Below, in pieces: positions 45,002-53,593 of a stretch of DNA of 64,000 nucleotides. The translations under genes were made by a program, and so were the position numbers. The notes beneath the pieces were generated by a model, which ran no database searches, had not been told where the DNA came from, and was given only the letters and a program-made list of their open reading frames with translations. The stretch is from Pseudomonas reactans (GTDB lineage Bacteria; Pseudomonadota; Gammaproteobacteria; Pseudomonadales; Pseudomonadaceae), in NCBI RefSeq assembly GCF_013385825.1, contig NZ_JACAPG010000025.1:1-64000 (forward strand). Direction: 5' to 3'. Numbering within the stretch: the first letter of the stretch is position 1; every line of letters starts with the position of its first letter.

Positions 45002-45541
45002 AGGGTGTGATGCCAGCCATTCCTCACGGGTCATTTCCCAGATGTCCCGTGGGAATGTGCCTGCTACAAACGCGCCTTCATCCGTCCGGATCAAGCGCAT
45101 CCCCGTGCGTTCAGAAATCCGCCGCGACCCCAAGTTGGGCGCAGCCTTGGGCACACGCATCAATGGCCGCTCGAGCACGCCGAACCAGTAATCGGTGACT
45201 GCGGCACTGGCTTCGGTCATCAGTCCCTGGCCTTGCCATTGCCGGCCCAGCCAGAACCCACGGTTGTCGTCCTCGGTATCCGTCAGGCAGATGTTGCCGA
45301 TCAGCGCGTCAGGCGCGCTTTTCAAACGGATCGACCAGTGCCATTCCTCGCCCCGTACCATGGCCGGCAAGGCCACGTGTTCCAGGAAGCTGCGTGCACC
45401 GTTGGCGGGGTAGGGCCAGGGCACCTCGGCGGTGAGATAGCGCACCACTTCCCAGTGGGGAAAAAGCTGCTGGATGACCTCGGCATCGTCCAGGGTCAGC
45501 GGGCGCAATATCAAGCGTTCGGTGTACAGCGTCGGTTGCAT
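44996..45541 (-). CDS. GNAT family N-acetyltransferase (RimJ/RimL-like)
   Basis: A 181-residue acetyltransferase starting MQPTLYTERLILRPLTLDDA, the usual opening of the RimJ/RimL group. The acetyl-CoA site reads FWLGRQWQGQGLMTEA, and the GSRRISERTGMRL motif B follows. The last codons are Ser-His-Pro-Leu then TAG, and the TAG is the CTGTAGGAG of the REP unit, so the natural C-terminus has probably been trimmed or slightly altered by the repeat. Confidence 0.9.
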   Translation of the reverse strand: MQPTLYTERLILRPLTLDDAEVIQQLFPHWEVVRYLTAEVPWPYPANGARSFLEHVALPAMVRGEEWHWSIRLKSAPDALIGNICLTDTEDDNRGFWLGRQWQGQGLMTEASAAVTDYWFGVLERPLMRVPKAAPNLGSRRISERTGMRLIRTDEGAFVAGTFPRDIWEMTREEWLASHPL

Positions 45542-45546
45542 GGCGT

Positions 45547-46008
45547 TTACCAGGTGGCAGTATTCGGCAGGTCCAGTGTGCCACGGTCAACAAAGCGCAT
45601 CGTGCCAAACAGACCGCCCGCCAGTTTGCCCCGCAGCACATAAGGCAGGTTGTTCAAACTCTGCGTTTGGCTCAGGCCCAGGGTTTGGCGCAACACCGAA
45701 AACGCCGAAACACTGACCGGCACCATCAGCACGGTCTCGGAAAAGCGTGGGATGGAGCCGCGTTGATCACTCACCCCTGACGCCAGCGGCCGGCCATTGA
45801 CCTCCAGGTCCAGGGCCACGCCGTTGTAGTCGATCGCGGTTTCATTGGGGTTCTGCACCCGCAGCTTCACGGCGAAGCGCACTTCCAGGTCCTGGCTCTG
45901 CAGGGGCTCGATGCCCACCACGTTGATGTTCACCGGGTCACGGTTGGGGAACAGCGCGCAAGCGCTCAGGGTCAGCAGCAACAGCGATAGAACCATGAGC
46001 TTGCGCAT
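45547..46008 (-). CDS. WHy/LEA14-like lipoprotein
   Basis: A 153-residue lipoprotein: signal peptide MRKLMVLSLLLLTLSAC with the lipobox LSAC (Cys17), then a WHy (water stress and hypersensitive response) beta-sandwich (LEVRFAVKLRVQNPNETAID). Such proteins are linked to envelope stress tolerance. It lies 5 bases from the acetyltransferase start and 12 from the xanP stop, all on the minus strand, so the three may be cotranscribed. Confidence 0.87.
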   Translation of the reverse strand: MRKLMVLSLLLLTLSACALFPNRDPVNINVVGIEPLQSQDLEVRFAVKLRVQNPNETAIDYNGVALDLEVNGRPLASGVSDQRGSIPRFSETVLMVPVSVSAFSVLRQTLGLSQTQSLNNLPYVLRGKLAGGLFGTMRFVDRGTLDLPNTATW

Positions 46009-46020
46009 CGATAAGTGCTC

Positions 46021-47448
46021 CTATTTGGTGACGTCCGGATCCTGCATCACTTTGAGGGTCGAGGACTCTGGATCAAATTCATCTTCTTCCAGCTCTATGA
46101 ACTCTTCCGGCAGGAAAATGTTCAGCAGGATTGCACAGAAAGCCCCCACGGTGATCGGCGACTCGAAGATGTTGTGCAGCGCCTTGGGCAGGTCGCGCAA
46201 CACTTCCGGCACGGCGGCCACGCCCAGACCCATGCCCAGGGAAATCGCCACGATCAGCACATTGCGGCGATGCAGCCCGGCTTCGGCGAGGATCTTGATG
46301 CCCGCCACGGCCACGGTGCCGAACATGATCAGGGTCGCGCCGCCCAGCACCGGCTTGGGCATCAGTTGCAACACCGCGCCGATCATTGGGAACAGCCCCA
46401 GCAACACCAGCAGGCCGGCGATGAAGTACGCCACATAGCGGCTGGCCACGCCGGTCAACTGGATCACCCCGTTGTTCTGGGCGAAAGTTACCATCGGCAG
46501 GCTGTTGAAGGTGGCTGCCATCGCCGAGTTGAGGCCGTCGGCCAGCAGGCCCGACTTGATGCGTTTGATGTACAGCGGACCCTTGACCGGCTGCTGGGAA
46601 ATCATCGAGTTGGCGGTCAGGTCACCGGCCGCTTCCAGGGGCGAAATCAGGAAGATCACCGCCACCGGGATAAACGCCACCCAGTCGAACGAGAAACCGT
46701 ATTTGAACGGCACCGGCACGCTGATCAGGGGCACCTGGGGCAATGCGGCCATATCCACACGCCCCATCAGCCAGGCCACGACAAAGCCCAGAGTCAGGCC
46801 GATCACGATGGAGCCCAGGCGCAGGAACGGGTTATTGAAGCGGTTGAGCACCACGATAGTCAGCAATACCAGCGCCGCCAGGCCCATATTGCTGGCGGCG
46901 CCGAGGTCGCTGGCGCCGAAACCGCCGGCCATGTCGGTGACTGCCACTTTGATCAGCGACAAACCCATCAAGGTAATGATGGTGCCAGTGACCACCGGGG
47001 TGATCAGCTTGCGCAACTTACCAATGAACTGGCTCAGCACTACCTCGATAAACGCGGCGAAGAAGCAGATGCCAAAGATCGTCGAGAGAATCTCATCGGT
47101 GCCGCCGCCTCGGGCCTTGACCATGAAACCCGCGCTGAGAATCACGCTGATAAAGGAAAAGCTGGTGCCCTGCAGGCACAGCAGCCCGGAACCGATCGGG
47201 CCGAACTTGCGCGCCTGCACAAAGGTACCGAGCCCCGACACAAACAGCGCCATGCTCACCAGGTACGGCACTTCGCTTTCCAGGCCCAGCACGCCACCGA
47301 CGATCAGCGTGGGCGTGATGATCCCGACGAAACTTGCCAGCACGTGCTGCAACGCGGCAAAAATCGCCGCGGTGAAGTGCGGGCGGTCTTCCAGGCCGTA
47401 GATCAGGTCGGATTTATAGCGCGGGCGGGGGGCTTGAGCGTCAGACAA
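46021..47448 (-). CDS. xanP: Xanthine permease, NCS2 family
   Basis: A 475-residue NCS2 proton symporter with about 14 membrane helices. The family signature QNNGVIQLTGVASRYV is complete, and the upstream SPLEAAGDLTANS substrate-site glutamate segment is present. Similarity by eye is closest to E. coli XanP, hence the symbol; uric acid transport by the related UacT cannot be excluded. The only usable start at the expected place is TTG 47448 (codons for MSDAQA), with no clear ribosome-binding site. Confidence 0.87.
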   Translation of the reverse strand: MSDAQAPRPRYKSDLIYGLEDRPHFTAAIFAALQHVLASFVGIITPTLIVGGVLGLESEVPYLVSMALFVSGLGTFVQARKFGPIGSGLLCLQGTSFSFISVILSAGFMVKARGGGTDEILSTIFGICFFAAFIEVVLSQFIGKLRKLITPVVTGTIITLMGLSLIKVAVTDMAGGFGASDLGAASNMGLAALVLLTIVVLNRFNNPFLRLGSIVIGLTLGFVVAWLMGRVDMAALPQVPLISVPVPFKYGFSFDWVAFIPVAVIFLISPLEAAGDLTANSMISQQPVKGPLYIKRIKSGLLADGLNSAMAATFNSLPMVTFAQNNGVIQLTGVASRYVAYFIAGLLVLLGLFPMIGAVLQLMPKPVLGGATLIMFGTVAVAGIKILAEAGLHRRNVLIVAISLGMGLGVAAVPEVLRDLPKALHNIFESPITVGAFCAILLNIFLPEEFIELEEDEFDPESSTLKVMQDPDVTK

Positions 47449-47685
47449 AATACGGGCTCGGGTCAGAAAATGGAGGCGCAGGATGCCAGAAAGCGCCGGT
47501 CGTCAGAAGTGTAAAAAAATATTTATGAATGACCTGCGGGAAACCCCAGGCCCTGCCGATATCGAGGATAGGCCCACATACCAACGACAACAGTGGTGAC
47601 CACAGGTCAGAGCGGCGCGTTGACGCCGACTGATCGTTTCGCAGCAGGGACGCTCGCAAACACTACTTCTGAGAGCACCCCCCCT

Positions 47686-49311
47686 ATGTCCCTGCGCCAG
47701 TTGAATATTGCCCCTCGAGCGTTTCTCGGTTTTGCATTCATTGCGTTGTTAGTGGTTTTACTGGGGGTGTTTGCGGTCAACCGCATGGCACAGATTCGGC
47801 AGTCCTCCGTGGACATGACCGCGATCCAACTGCCCAGCGTGACCTCGTTGGGCATCATCACCGAGAACGTGCTACGCCTGCGCATCTTGTCGTTCCGTGT
47901 GCTGGTCAACCGCGAACCTGCCAGCCTGCAAGAGGCTGAAACCCGCATGGGCGTGCTCGCCGACAAGGTCAAGACGGCCCAGGCCAGCTACGCTGCACTG
48001 CCTGCCGGCCCGGAAGAAGCCGCGCTGTACAAAACCTTCGTGGTCACGCTGGACAACTACTTCAAGGCCCAGGCCGACATGCTCGCGCTGTCCAGGCAGG
48101 GCAAAGTGGATGAGATGCGCGCGCTGATCAACAGCCGCATCAAGGACGGCACCGACCAGATGGGCGAGCAACTGAACAAGCTCATCGCCATCAACGCGGC
48201 CGATGCCAAGACCGCTGACGCTGAAGCCGGGCAGAGTTACGACGGCGCGATCACCGGCGTCATTGCAGTTTCCATCGCTGCCGCATTGCTCACCGTGCTG
48301 CTGGCGTGGCTGTTGACCCGCAGCATTGTCACGCCGCTGCGCAAAGCCGTGGAGGTTGCCGAAACCATCGCCGGTGGCAACCTGAGTAAAGCCATCGAAG
48401 ACGACGGCAAGGACGAACCGGCGCGCTTGCTCGGCGCCTTGGCGGCCATGCAGGCCAACCTGCGCCAGACCATCCAGCACATCGCCGGTTCGGCCACTCA
48501 GCTTGCCTCGGCAGCGGAAGAGTTGAGCGCGGTCACTGAAGAAGCCTCCAAAGGCTTGCAGCAACAGAACAATGAAATCGATCAGGCCGCCACGGCGGTC
48601 AACGAGATGACGGCGGCGGTGGAAGAAGTGGCGCGCAACGCGGTGTCCACCTCCGAAGCGTCCAGCCAGTCCAACCAGGCTGCCCGTGAAGGGCGCGACC
48701 GTGTGGTGGAAACCGTCGGCGCAATCCAGACCATGACCCAAGACGTACAAAACACCGCTGCGATGATTGAAGGCCTGGCCACCCAAGGCCGCGACATCGG
48801 CAAAGTGCTGGACGTGATCCGCGCGATTGCCGAGCAGACCAACCTGCTGGCGCTCAACGCCGCCATTGAAGCGGCCCGTGCCGGTGAAGCCGGGCGTGGC
48901 TTTGCCGTGGTGGCAGACGAAGTGCGTGCGCTGGCCCATCGCACCGCGCAGTCGACCCAGGAAATCGAGAAAATGGTCGCCGGCATCCAGAACGGCACCG
49001 GTGAAGCCGTGCAATCGATGCAGCAAAGCAACCAGCGTACCCAGGACACCCTGGAAATGGCCCGCGCCGCCGGTGTGGCGCTGGAGCAGATCACCCAATC
49101 CATCAGCCTGATCAACGAACGCAACCTGGTGATCGCCAGCGCGTCGGAAGAGCAGGCTCAGGTGTCCCGCGAAGTCGACCGCAACCTGGTCAACATCCGC
49201 GACCTGGCGACCCAGTCGGCGGCGGGTGCCAACCAGACCAGTGCGGCCAGCCACGAACTGTCGCGCCTGGCGGTTGACTTGAATGGGATGGTGGCGCGTT
49301 TCATTATCTGA
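47686..49311 (+). CDS. Methyl-accepting chemotaxis protein
   Basis: A 541-residue chemoreceptor. Transmembrane helices lie at about 11-31 and 188-210 and enclose a four-helix-bundle periplasmic sensor of about 155 residues. A HAMP domain (about 210-262) and a cytoplasmic signalling domain follow, with the conserved hairpin tip EQTNLLALNAAIEAARAGEA. The ligand is unknown. ATG 47686 is preceded by GAGAG; divergent from xanP, so purine sensing is possible but unproven. Confidence 0.93.
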   Translation: MSLRQLNIAPRAFLGFAFIALLVVLLGVFAVNRMAQIRQSSVDMTAIQLPSVTSLGIITENVLRLRILSFRVLVNREPASLQEAETRMGVLADKVKTAQASYAALPAGPEEAALYKTFVVTLDNYFKAQADMLALSRQGKVDEMRALINSRIKDGTDQMGEQLNKLIAINAADAKTADAEAGQSYDGAITGVIAVSIAAALLTVLLAWLLTRSIVTPLRKAVEVAETIAGGNLSKAIEDDGKDEPARLLGALAAMQANLRQTIQHIAGSATQLASAAEELSAVTEEASKGLQQQNNEIDQAATAVNEMTAAVEEVARNAVSTSEASSQSNQAAREGRDRVVETVGAIQTMTQDVQNTAAMIEGLATQGRDIGKVLDVIRAIAEQTNLLALNAAIEAARAGEAGRGFAVVADEVRALAHRTAQSTQEIEKMVAGIQNGTGEAVQSMQQSNQRTQDTLEMARAAGVALEQITQSISLINERNLVIASASEEQAQVSREVDRNLVNIRDLATQSAAGANQTSAASHELSRLAVDLNGMVARFII

Positions 49312-49326
49312 CCCTGTTGCCCTGAT

Positions 49327-49411
49327 CTGTAGGAGCCGGCTTGCCGGCGATGAGGCCCTTGAATCCTGCACCGGGTTGAGGACGCCATCGCCGGCAAGCC
49401 GGCTCCTACAG
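49327..49411. repeat. REP doublet (GAGCCGGCTTGCCGGCG type)
   Basis: Inverted REP units at both ends of an 85-base segment between the convergent chemoreceptor and kguD genes. It is the same subtype as the copy at 44910 and takes the place of a conventional terminator here. Confidence 0.92.
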
Positions 49412-49413
49412 GG

Positions 49414-50391
49414 TCAGCGGTTCCAGGCGTTGGCGTTGACCAGGTTCTTCGGCTGCTCACCGGCCAACGCCTGCAACAGATTATCCACCGCACATTTGGC
49501 CATGGCCTCTCGCGTTTCATGGGTGGCCGAGCCGATATGCGGCGTGGCCACCACATTGTTCAAGCGCAACAACGGCGAGCCGTGATCCAGCGGCTCCTTT
49601 TCAAACACATCCAACCCCGCCGCCCGAATGGTGCGCTGTTGCAGCGCCTTCACCAGCGCCGCTTCATCCACCACTTTGCCCCGCGAAATATTGATGAAGA
49701 TCGTCTCCGGGCCCATCAGCGCGAACTGTTCGGCGCCAATCAGTTTCTCGGTTTCAGCGGTGAGCGGCAGTGTCAGGCAAACAAAGTCGGCCTGCTGCAG
49801 CAAGTCGTTCAGGCTGCGGTATTGCGCGTCGAAACGTGCCTCCACCGCCGGCTTGGGCGAATGGCTGTGATAGATCACCGGCATACCAAAACCAAAATGC
49901 CCACGCTGGGCCAAGGCTTCACCGATGCGGCCCATGCCGATGATGCCCAGGGTCTTGCCATGCACATCACTGCCGAAATGCGCCGGGCCGATGTTTTTGT
50001 TCCATTGGCCGGCGCGCACCATGTCGGCCAATTCGACCACACGTCGCGCGGTGGCCAGTATCAGCGCAAAACCGGTGTCGGCGGTGGTTTCGGTGAGCAC
50101 GTCGGGGGTGTTGCTGAGCAGGATGCCGCGCCCAGTCAGGTAGTCGATGTCGTAGTTGTCGACGCCGACCGAGACGCTGGCCACGGCCTCCAACTGCGGC
50201 GCCAGGTCGAGCAGCTTGGCGTCAAGGCGCAGGCTGGCGCCCAACAGGCCGTGGGCGCCGGGCAGGGCGTCGCGCAGCTTGGCCAGGCCGGTGTCGTCGA
50301 GTGCTTCAATCAAGGTGACATCGGCCTGTTCATGCAGGCGGGCCATCAGCGGCGCAGAAAGTTTTTTGTACAACACGACAGACTTTTTCAT
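49414..50391 (-). CDS. kguD: 2-ketogluconate-6-phosphate reductase
   Basis: A 325-residue D-isomer-specific 2-hydroxyacid dehydrogenase that reduces 2-keto-6-phosphogluconate to 6-phosphogluconate for the Entner-Doudoroff pathway. The cofactor motif GIIGMGRIG starts near residue 147; the catalytic Arg, Glu and His are in INISRGKVVDE, VFEKEP and TPHIGSAT. It is the last gene of kguEKTD; its start overlaps the kguT stop by 4 bases. Alone it could be read as a glyoxylate or gluconate 2-dehydrogenase, but the operon decides. Confidence 0.93.
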   Translation of the reverse strand: MKKSVVLYKKLSAPLMARLHEQADVTLIEALDDTGLAKLRDALPGAHGLLGASLRLDAKLLDLAPQLEAVASVSVGVDNYDIDYLTGRGILLSNTPDVLTETTADTGFALILATARRVVELADMVRAGQWNKNIGPAHFGSDVHGKTLGIIGMGRIGEALAQRGHFGFGMPVIYHSHSPKPAVEARFDAQYRSLNDLLQQADFVCLTLPLTAETEKLIGAEQFALMGPETIFINISRGKVVDEAALVKALQQRTIRAAGLDVFEKEPLDHGSPLLRLNNVVATPHIGSATHETREAMAKCAVDNLLQALAGEQPKNLVNANAWNR

Positions 50392-51680
50392 GCGGTCTTT
50401 ACCTTCAATTCCAGGTTGGGCACCGGCGTGCGGTCACTGGCGCCGGGCTTGAGAAAAATCGTCAGTACCACCGACAGCAACAATGCGCCGCTCATCAGCA
50501 GGTATGAAGCGCCGGGCGAGCCGGTGCTGCTATTGAGATACCCCACCAGGTACGAACCGCCGAATGAACCCAGGGCACCCATGCTGTTGATCAGCGCCAT
50601 GGCGCCCCCGGCGACGTTGGCCGGCAGGATCTCCGGAACAATCGCAAAAAACGGGCCGTAGGGCGCGTACATGCAGGCCCCGGCAATCACCAGAAAGGTG
50701 TAGGACCACCAGAAGTGTTCGGCGCCGAGCACGTAGGACGCGTAGAAAGCAATCGAGGCAATCAGCAGCGGCGGCCACACGAAACGCTTGCGCTTTTGCA
50801 GCTTGTCCGAGCCCCAGGACACCACCAGCATGCCAATCACCGCCGCCAGGTAAGGCAGCGCCGACAACCAGCCGGCCTCGACCATGTCCATCTGCAAGCC
50901 TTGCTTGAGGATCGACGGCAGCCACAGCACAAAGCCGTACACGCCGATGCTCCAGCAGAAGAATTGCAGGGCCAGGATGATTACCTTGGGCGAGCGGAAG
51001 GCCTCGGCGTAGTTCTTTACCGCCTTGATCCCGACTTGCTCGGCGGCCAGCGCGGTTTCGAGGTCCTGTTTCTCGGTATCGCTCAGCCACTTGGCGTCCT
51101 TTGGACGCTCATCGGCCAGCTTCCACCAGATAAACGCCCACAGCACGGCCGGCAGGCCTTCGATGATAAACATCCAGCGCCAGCTGAAATGCTGCACCAG
51201 ATAGCCCGACACTACGGACATCCACAGCATGGTCACCGGGTTGCCGAGGATCAGGAAGGTATTGGCGCGCGAGCGTTCGGCACGGGTGAACCAGTGGCAC
51301 AGGTACACCAGCATCGCCGGCATCACGGCGGCTTCGACCACGCCGAGCATGAAGCGAATCACGATCAGCATGTAGGCGTTGGACACCACGCCAGTGAGGG
51401 TGGCCAGGCCGCCCCACAGGATCAGGCTGACGAAGATCAGCTTCTTGACGCTGCGCTTTTGCGCGTAAATCGCCCCCGGCACCTGGAAGAAAAAGTAGCC
51501 AAGGAAAAACAGTGCGCCCAGCAATGACGACATGCCAGGGGTGATCATCAGGTCTTCGGCCATCCCGGAGGCGGCGGCGAAGCCGTAGTTGGCGCGGTCC
51601 AGGTAGGCCAGGCTGTAGGTGATAAAAACGATGGGCATGATGTACCACCAACGGCGGGTGGCGAGTTTCACGGTGTCCAT
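50388..51680 (-). CDS. kguT: 2-ketogluconate transporter (MFS)
   Basis: A 430-residue anion:cation symporter of the major facilitator superfamily with about 12 membrane helices; the first reads IMPIVFITYSLAYLDRANYG, the typical DRxN opening of the sugar-acid transporters. It should bring 2-ketogluconate from the periplasm into the cell. GGAGC precedes ATG 51680. It lies between kguK and kguD. Confidence 0.93.
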   Translation of the reverse strand: MDTVKLATRRWWYIMPIVFITYSLAYLDRANYGFAAASGMAEDLMITPGMSSLLGALFFLGYFFFQVPGAIYAQKRSVKKLIFVSLILWGGLATLTGVVSNAYMLIVIRFMLGVVEAAVMPAMLVYLCHWFTRAERSRANTFLILGNPVTMLWMSVVSGYLVQHFSWRWMFIIEGLPAVLWAFIWWKLADERPKDAKWLSDTEKQDLETALAAEQVGIKAVKNYAEAFRSPKVIILALQFFCWSIGVYGFVLWLPSILKQGLQMDMVEAGWLSALPYLAAVIGMLVVSWGSDKLQKRKRFVWPPLLIASIAFYASYVLGAEHFWWSYTFLVIAGACMYAPYGPFFAIVPEILPANVAGGAMALINSMGALGSFGGSYLVGYLNSSTGSPGASYLLMSGALLLSVVLTIFLKPGASDRTPVPNLELKVKTA

Positions 51681-51725
51681 GGGGTTGCTCCTGAGCTTGT
51701 TGTAGTTGTGGCAACAGGTAGTGGG

Positions 51726-52667
51726 TTAGGCAACGGATCGGATCGGTAACTCTGAACGGGCGGGCAGGCCTTCCATATCGCCACGGCTTTGCACGGCGCG
51801 ACTGCCGATCCAGTTGCCGCGCTGTACCGCCTCGGGGAAGCTGAGGTTTTCCAGCAGGGCGCTGATCATGCCCACGGCAAAACCGTCGCCGGCACCGACC
51901 GTATCCACGACTTTTTCCACCCGCACCGCGGCGACAAAGCCCTGGTCCATCTGGGTGCGGTAGTAGGCGCCATCCGGGCCGAGCTTGATCGCCACGGCTT
52001 CGGCGCCCTGGTCGAGGTAGAACGCGGCGATGTCGGCCGGGTCATCGAAACCGGTGAGCAGGCGGCCTTCGCCCAGGCCCGGCAAGACCCAGTCAGCCAG
52101 TCCCGCGAGCGTGTTGATTTCACGGATCATCGTTTGTTGGTTGGCCCACAACGACGGGCGCAGGTTGGGATCGAACGACACGCTGCGCCCCGCCTTGCGC
52201 ATCTGCGTCATCAGCTCGACGGACAATTCGCGCGTCGCCTCGGACAGTGCGGGCGGAATGCCGGTGGCATGCAGATGGCGGGCTTGCAGCAGGGCAGGGC
52301 TGATGGCAGCGATAGACAACTGACTGGCCGCCGAACCCTTGCGGAAGTACTCCACCTGGGGATCATCACCCGCTTCTTCACGAGACTTGAATTGAAAACC
52401 GGTGGGATGTGCCGGATCAATCGCCACATGCCGGCAATCCAGGCCCTCCTGGGTCAAGGTGTCGACCACAAAGCGCCCGAGCGAATCATTGCCCACTCGG
52501 CTCAGCCAGGCGACGTTGAAACCCAGGCGCGACAGGCCGATGGCGACATTGCTGTCGGCACCCGCGATCCGTTTATGGAACTGAGCCACCTGGGCCAGAT
52601 CACCCGTTTGCTCGGCGACAAACATCGCCATGGTTTCACCAAACGAGAGGATATCGATCTCAGACAT
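51726..52667 (-). CDS. kguK: 2-ketogluconate kinase (PfkB family)
   Basis: A 313-residue ribokinase-fold kinase that makes 2-keto-6-phosphogluconate. The N-terminal GADSNVAIGLSRLG motif binds sugar; the C-terminal VDTVGAGDGFAVG carries the catalytic aspartate and the anion hole. ATG 52667 is preferred over ATG 52673 because GGAG is then properly spaced. It overlaps kguE by 8 bases. Confidence 0.93.
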   Translation of the reverse strand: MSEIDILSFGETMAMFVAEQTGDLAQVAQFHKRIAGADSNVAIGLSRLGFNVAWLSRVGNDSLGRFVVDTLTQEGLDCRHVAIDPAHPTGFQFKSREEAGDDPQVEYFRKGSAASQLSIAAISPALLQARHLHATGIPPALSEATRELSVELMTQMRKAGRSVSFDPNLRPSLWANQQTMIREINTLAGLADWVLPGLGEGRLLTGFDDPADIAAFYLDQGAEAVAIKLGPDGAYYRTQMDQGFVAAVRVEKVVDTVGAGDGFAVGMISALLENLSFPEAVQRGNWIGSRAVQSRGDMEGLPARSELPIRSVA

Positions 52668-53442
52668 GAGCATGCTCCGCACGAGGTTGGCCCAGCAGGG
52701 TAAGGGTGGCGACCTGCTGCGCAGTGACCGCGACCAGGTCATCGCCTTGCAGCGGGAATTCCACGGCTCGGCTAATACCTGGAGTCATGTGCTTGAGCAG
52801 TTGTTCCCACAGATGCAGGTCGGTGGCGCCAGGCGGCAGGGCGACCAGCTTGCCGTCGGCACGCCGCGCCACCGCCTTGCAGTGCAGGTAAGCGACGTGC
52901 CGGCCCAGCAGACGCGCGGCGGTGAGGGCGGATTGGTCTTGCCACTGCCAGTTGCCGATGTCGAAGGTCATCTTTACCGGCAGGCCCAGGCGTTCCACTT
53001 CGGTGAAAAAGCGCTGCAGGGGTTCGATGCGGCCACCGTGCAGGGTCTGGTCGTTCTCTACCAGCAACTGAACCGAGTGACGGCTGAGCAGGGCGTGCAG
53101 GCTTTCCAGGTCATTGGTGTCGGTAAAGTAACCGAGGGAGACTTTCAGCCAGCGTGAGCCAAACGCCTGCGCGCGATCCAGGGTGGCGGCGAGTTCGGCA
53201 TTCGCTTGGGCGCGGCCGGCGACCCACAGTTCCAGGGGCGATGAGAACACCGACTCCAGGTCCTGTTGCGCCGCGGCCTGGGCCAGTTCGGTGGGCTGTT
53301 CGTCGGTTAAAAGTTCTTCGCGCCATTCGATGCGCTGTGCACCGGCGGCGGCGAGGACCTCAACAAAACTCAATTGGCCCTGCTGGCGTACCAAGTCGGC
53401 ACCGTAGCTGGAAAGGCTGATGGAGACGGGGTATTTATGCAT
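52660..53442 (-). CDS. kguE: KguE, TIM-barrel isomerase/epimerase-like protein
   Basis: A 260-residue xylose-isomerase-like (AP endonuclease 2) TIM barrel. Metal-site residues lie in IEWREE, LLVENDQ, MTFDIGNW and AVEFPL. It is the first gene of the 2-ketogluconate operon; its exact reaction is not established. A PtxS operator begins 14 bases before its ATG. Confidence 0.92.
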   Translation of the reverse strand: MHKYPVSISLSSYGADLVRQQGQLSFVEVLAAAGAQRIEWREELLTDEQPTELAQAAAQQDLESVFSSPLELWVAGRAQANAELAATLDRAQAFGSRWLKVSLGYFTDTNDLESLHALLSRHSVQLLVENDQTLHGGRIEPLQRFFTEVERLGLPVKMTFDIGNWQWQDQSALTAARLLGRHVAYLHCKAVARRADGKLVALPPGATDLHLWEQLLKHMTPGISRAVEFPLQGDDLVAVTAQQVATLTLLGQPRAEHAHV

Positions 53443-53455
53443 TGTTGTTTACCTC

Positions 53456-53469
53456 TGAAACCGGTTTCA
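53456..53469. promoter_or_regulatory. PtxS operator of kguEKTD
   Basis: The perfect 14-bp palindrome TGAAACCGGTTTCA matches the known PtxS operator of P. putida and P. aeruginosa. Position just before kguE predicts repression of the kgu operon, relieved by 2-ketogluconate binding to PtxS. Confidence 0.92.
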
Positions 53470-53492
53470 TTTTTTTTGAAAAAAACACTTTC

Positions 53493-53593
53493 CTGTAGGA
53501 GCGAGCTTGCTCGCGAAAAACCTGAGAGCGCCGCGTTAAACCAGGATCGCTGCGTTATCGTTGGCGTTTTTCGCGAGCAAGCTCGCTCCTACA
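53493..53593. repeat. REP doublet between kguE and ptxS
   Basis: Two inverted units of the GAGCGAGCTTGCTCGCG type with a 50-base spacer. The right unit overlaps the 3' end of ptxS and encodes its last residues. It lies between the operator of kguE and the repressor gene. Confidence 0.92.

Noticed and set aside
46015..47514. 499-codon frame antisense to the xanthine permease
   Set aside because: Fully covered by a well-supported membrane transporter in the other strand; composition is typical of shadow frames.
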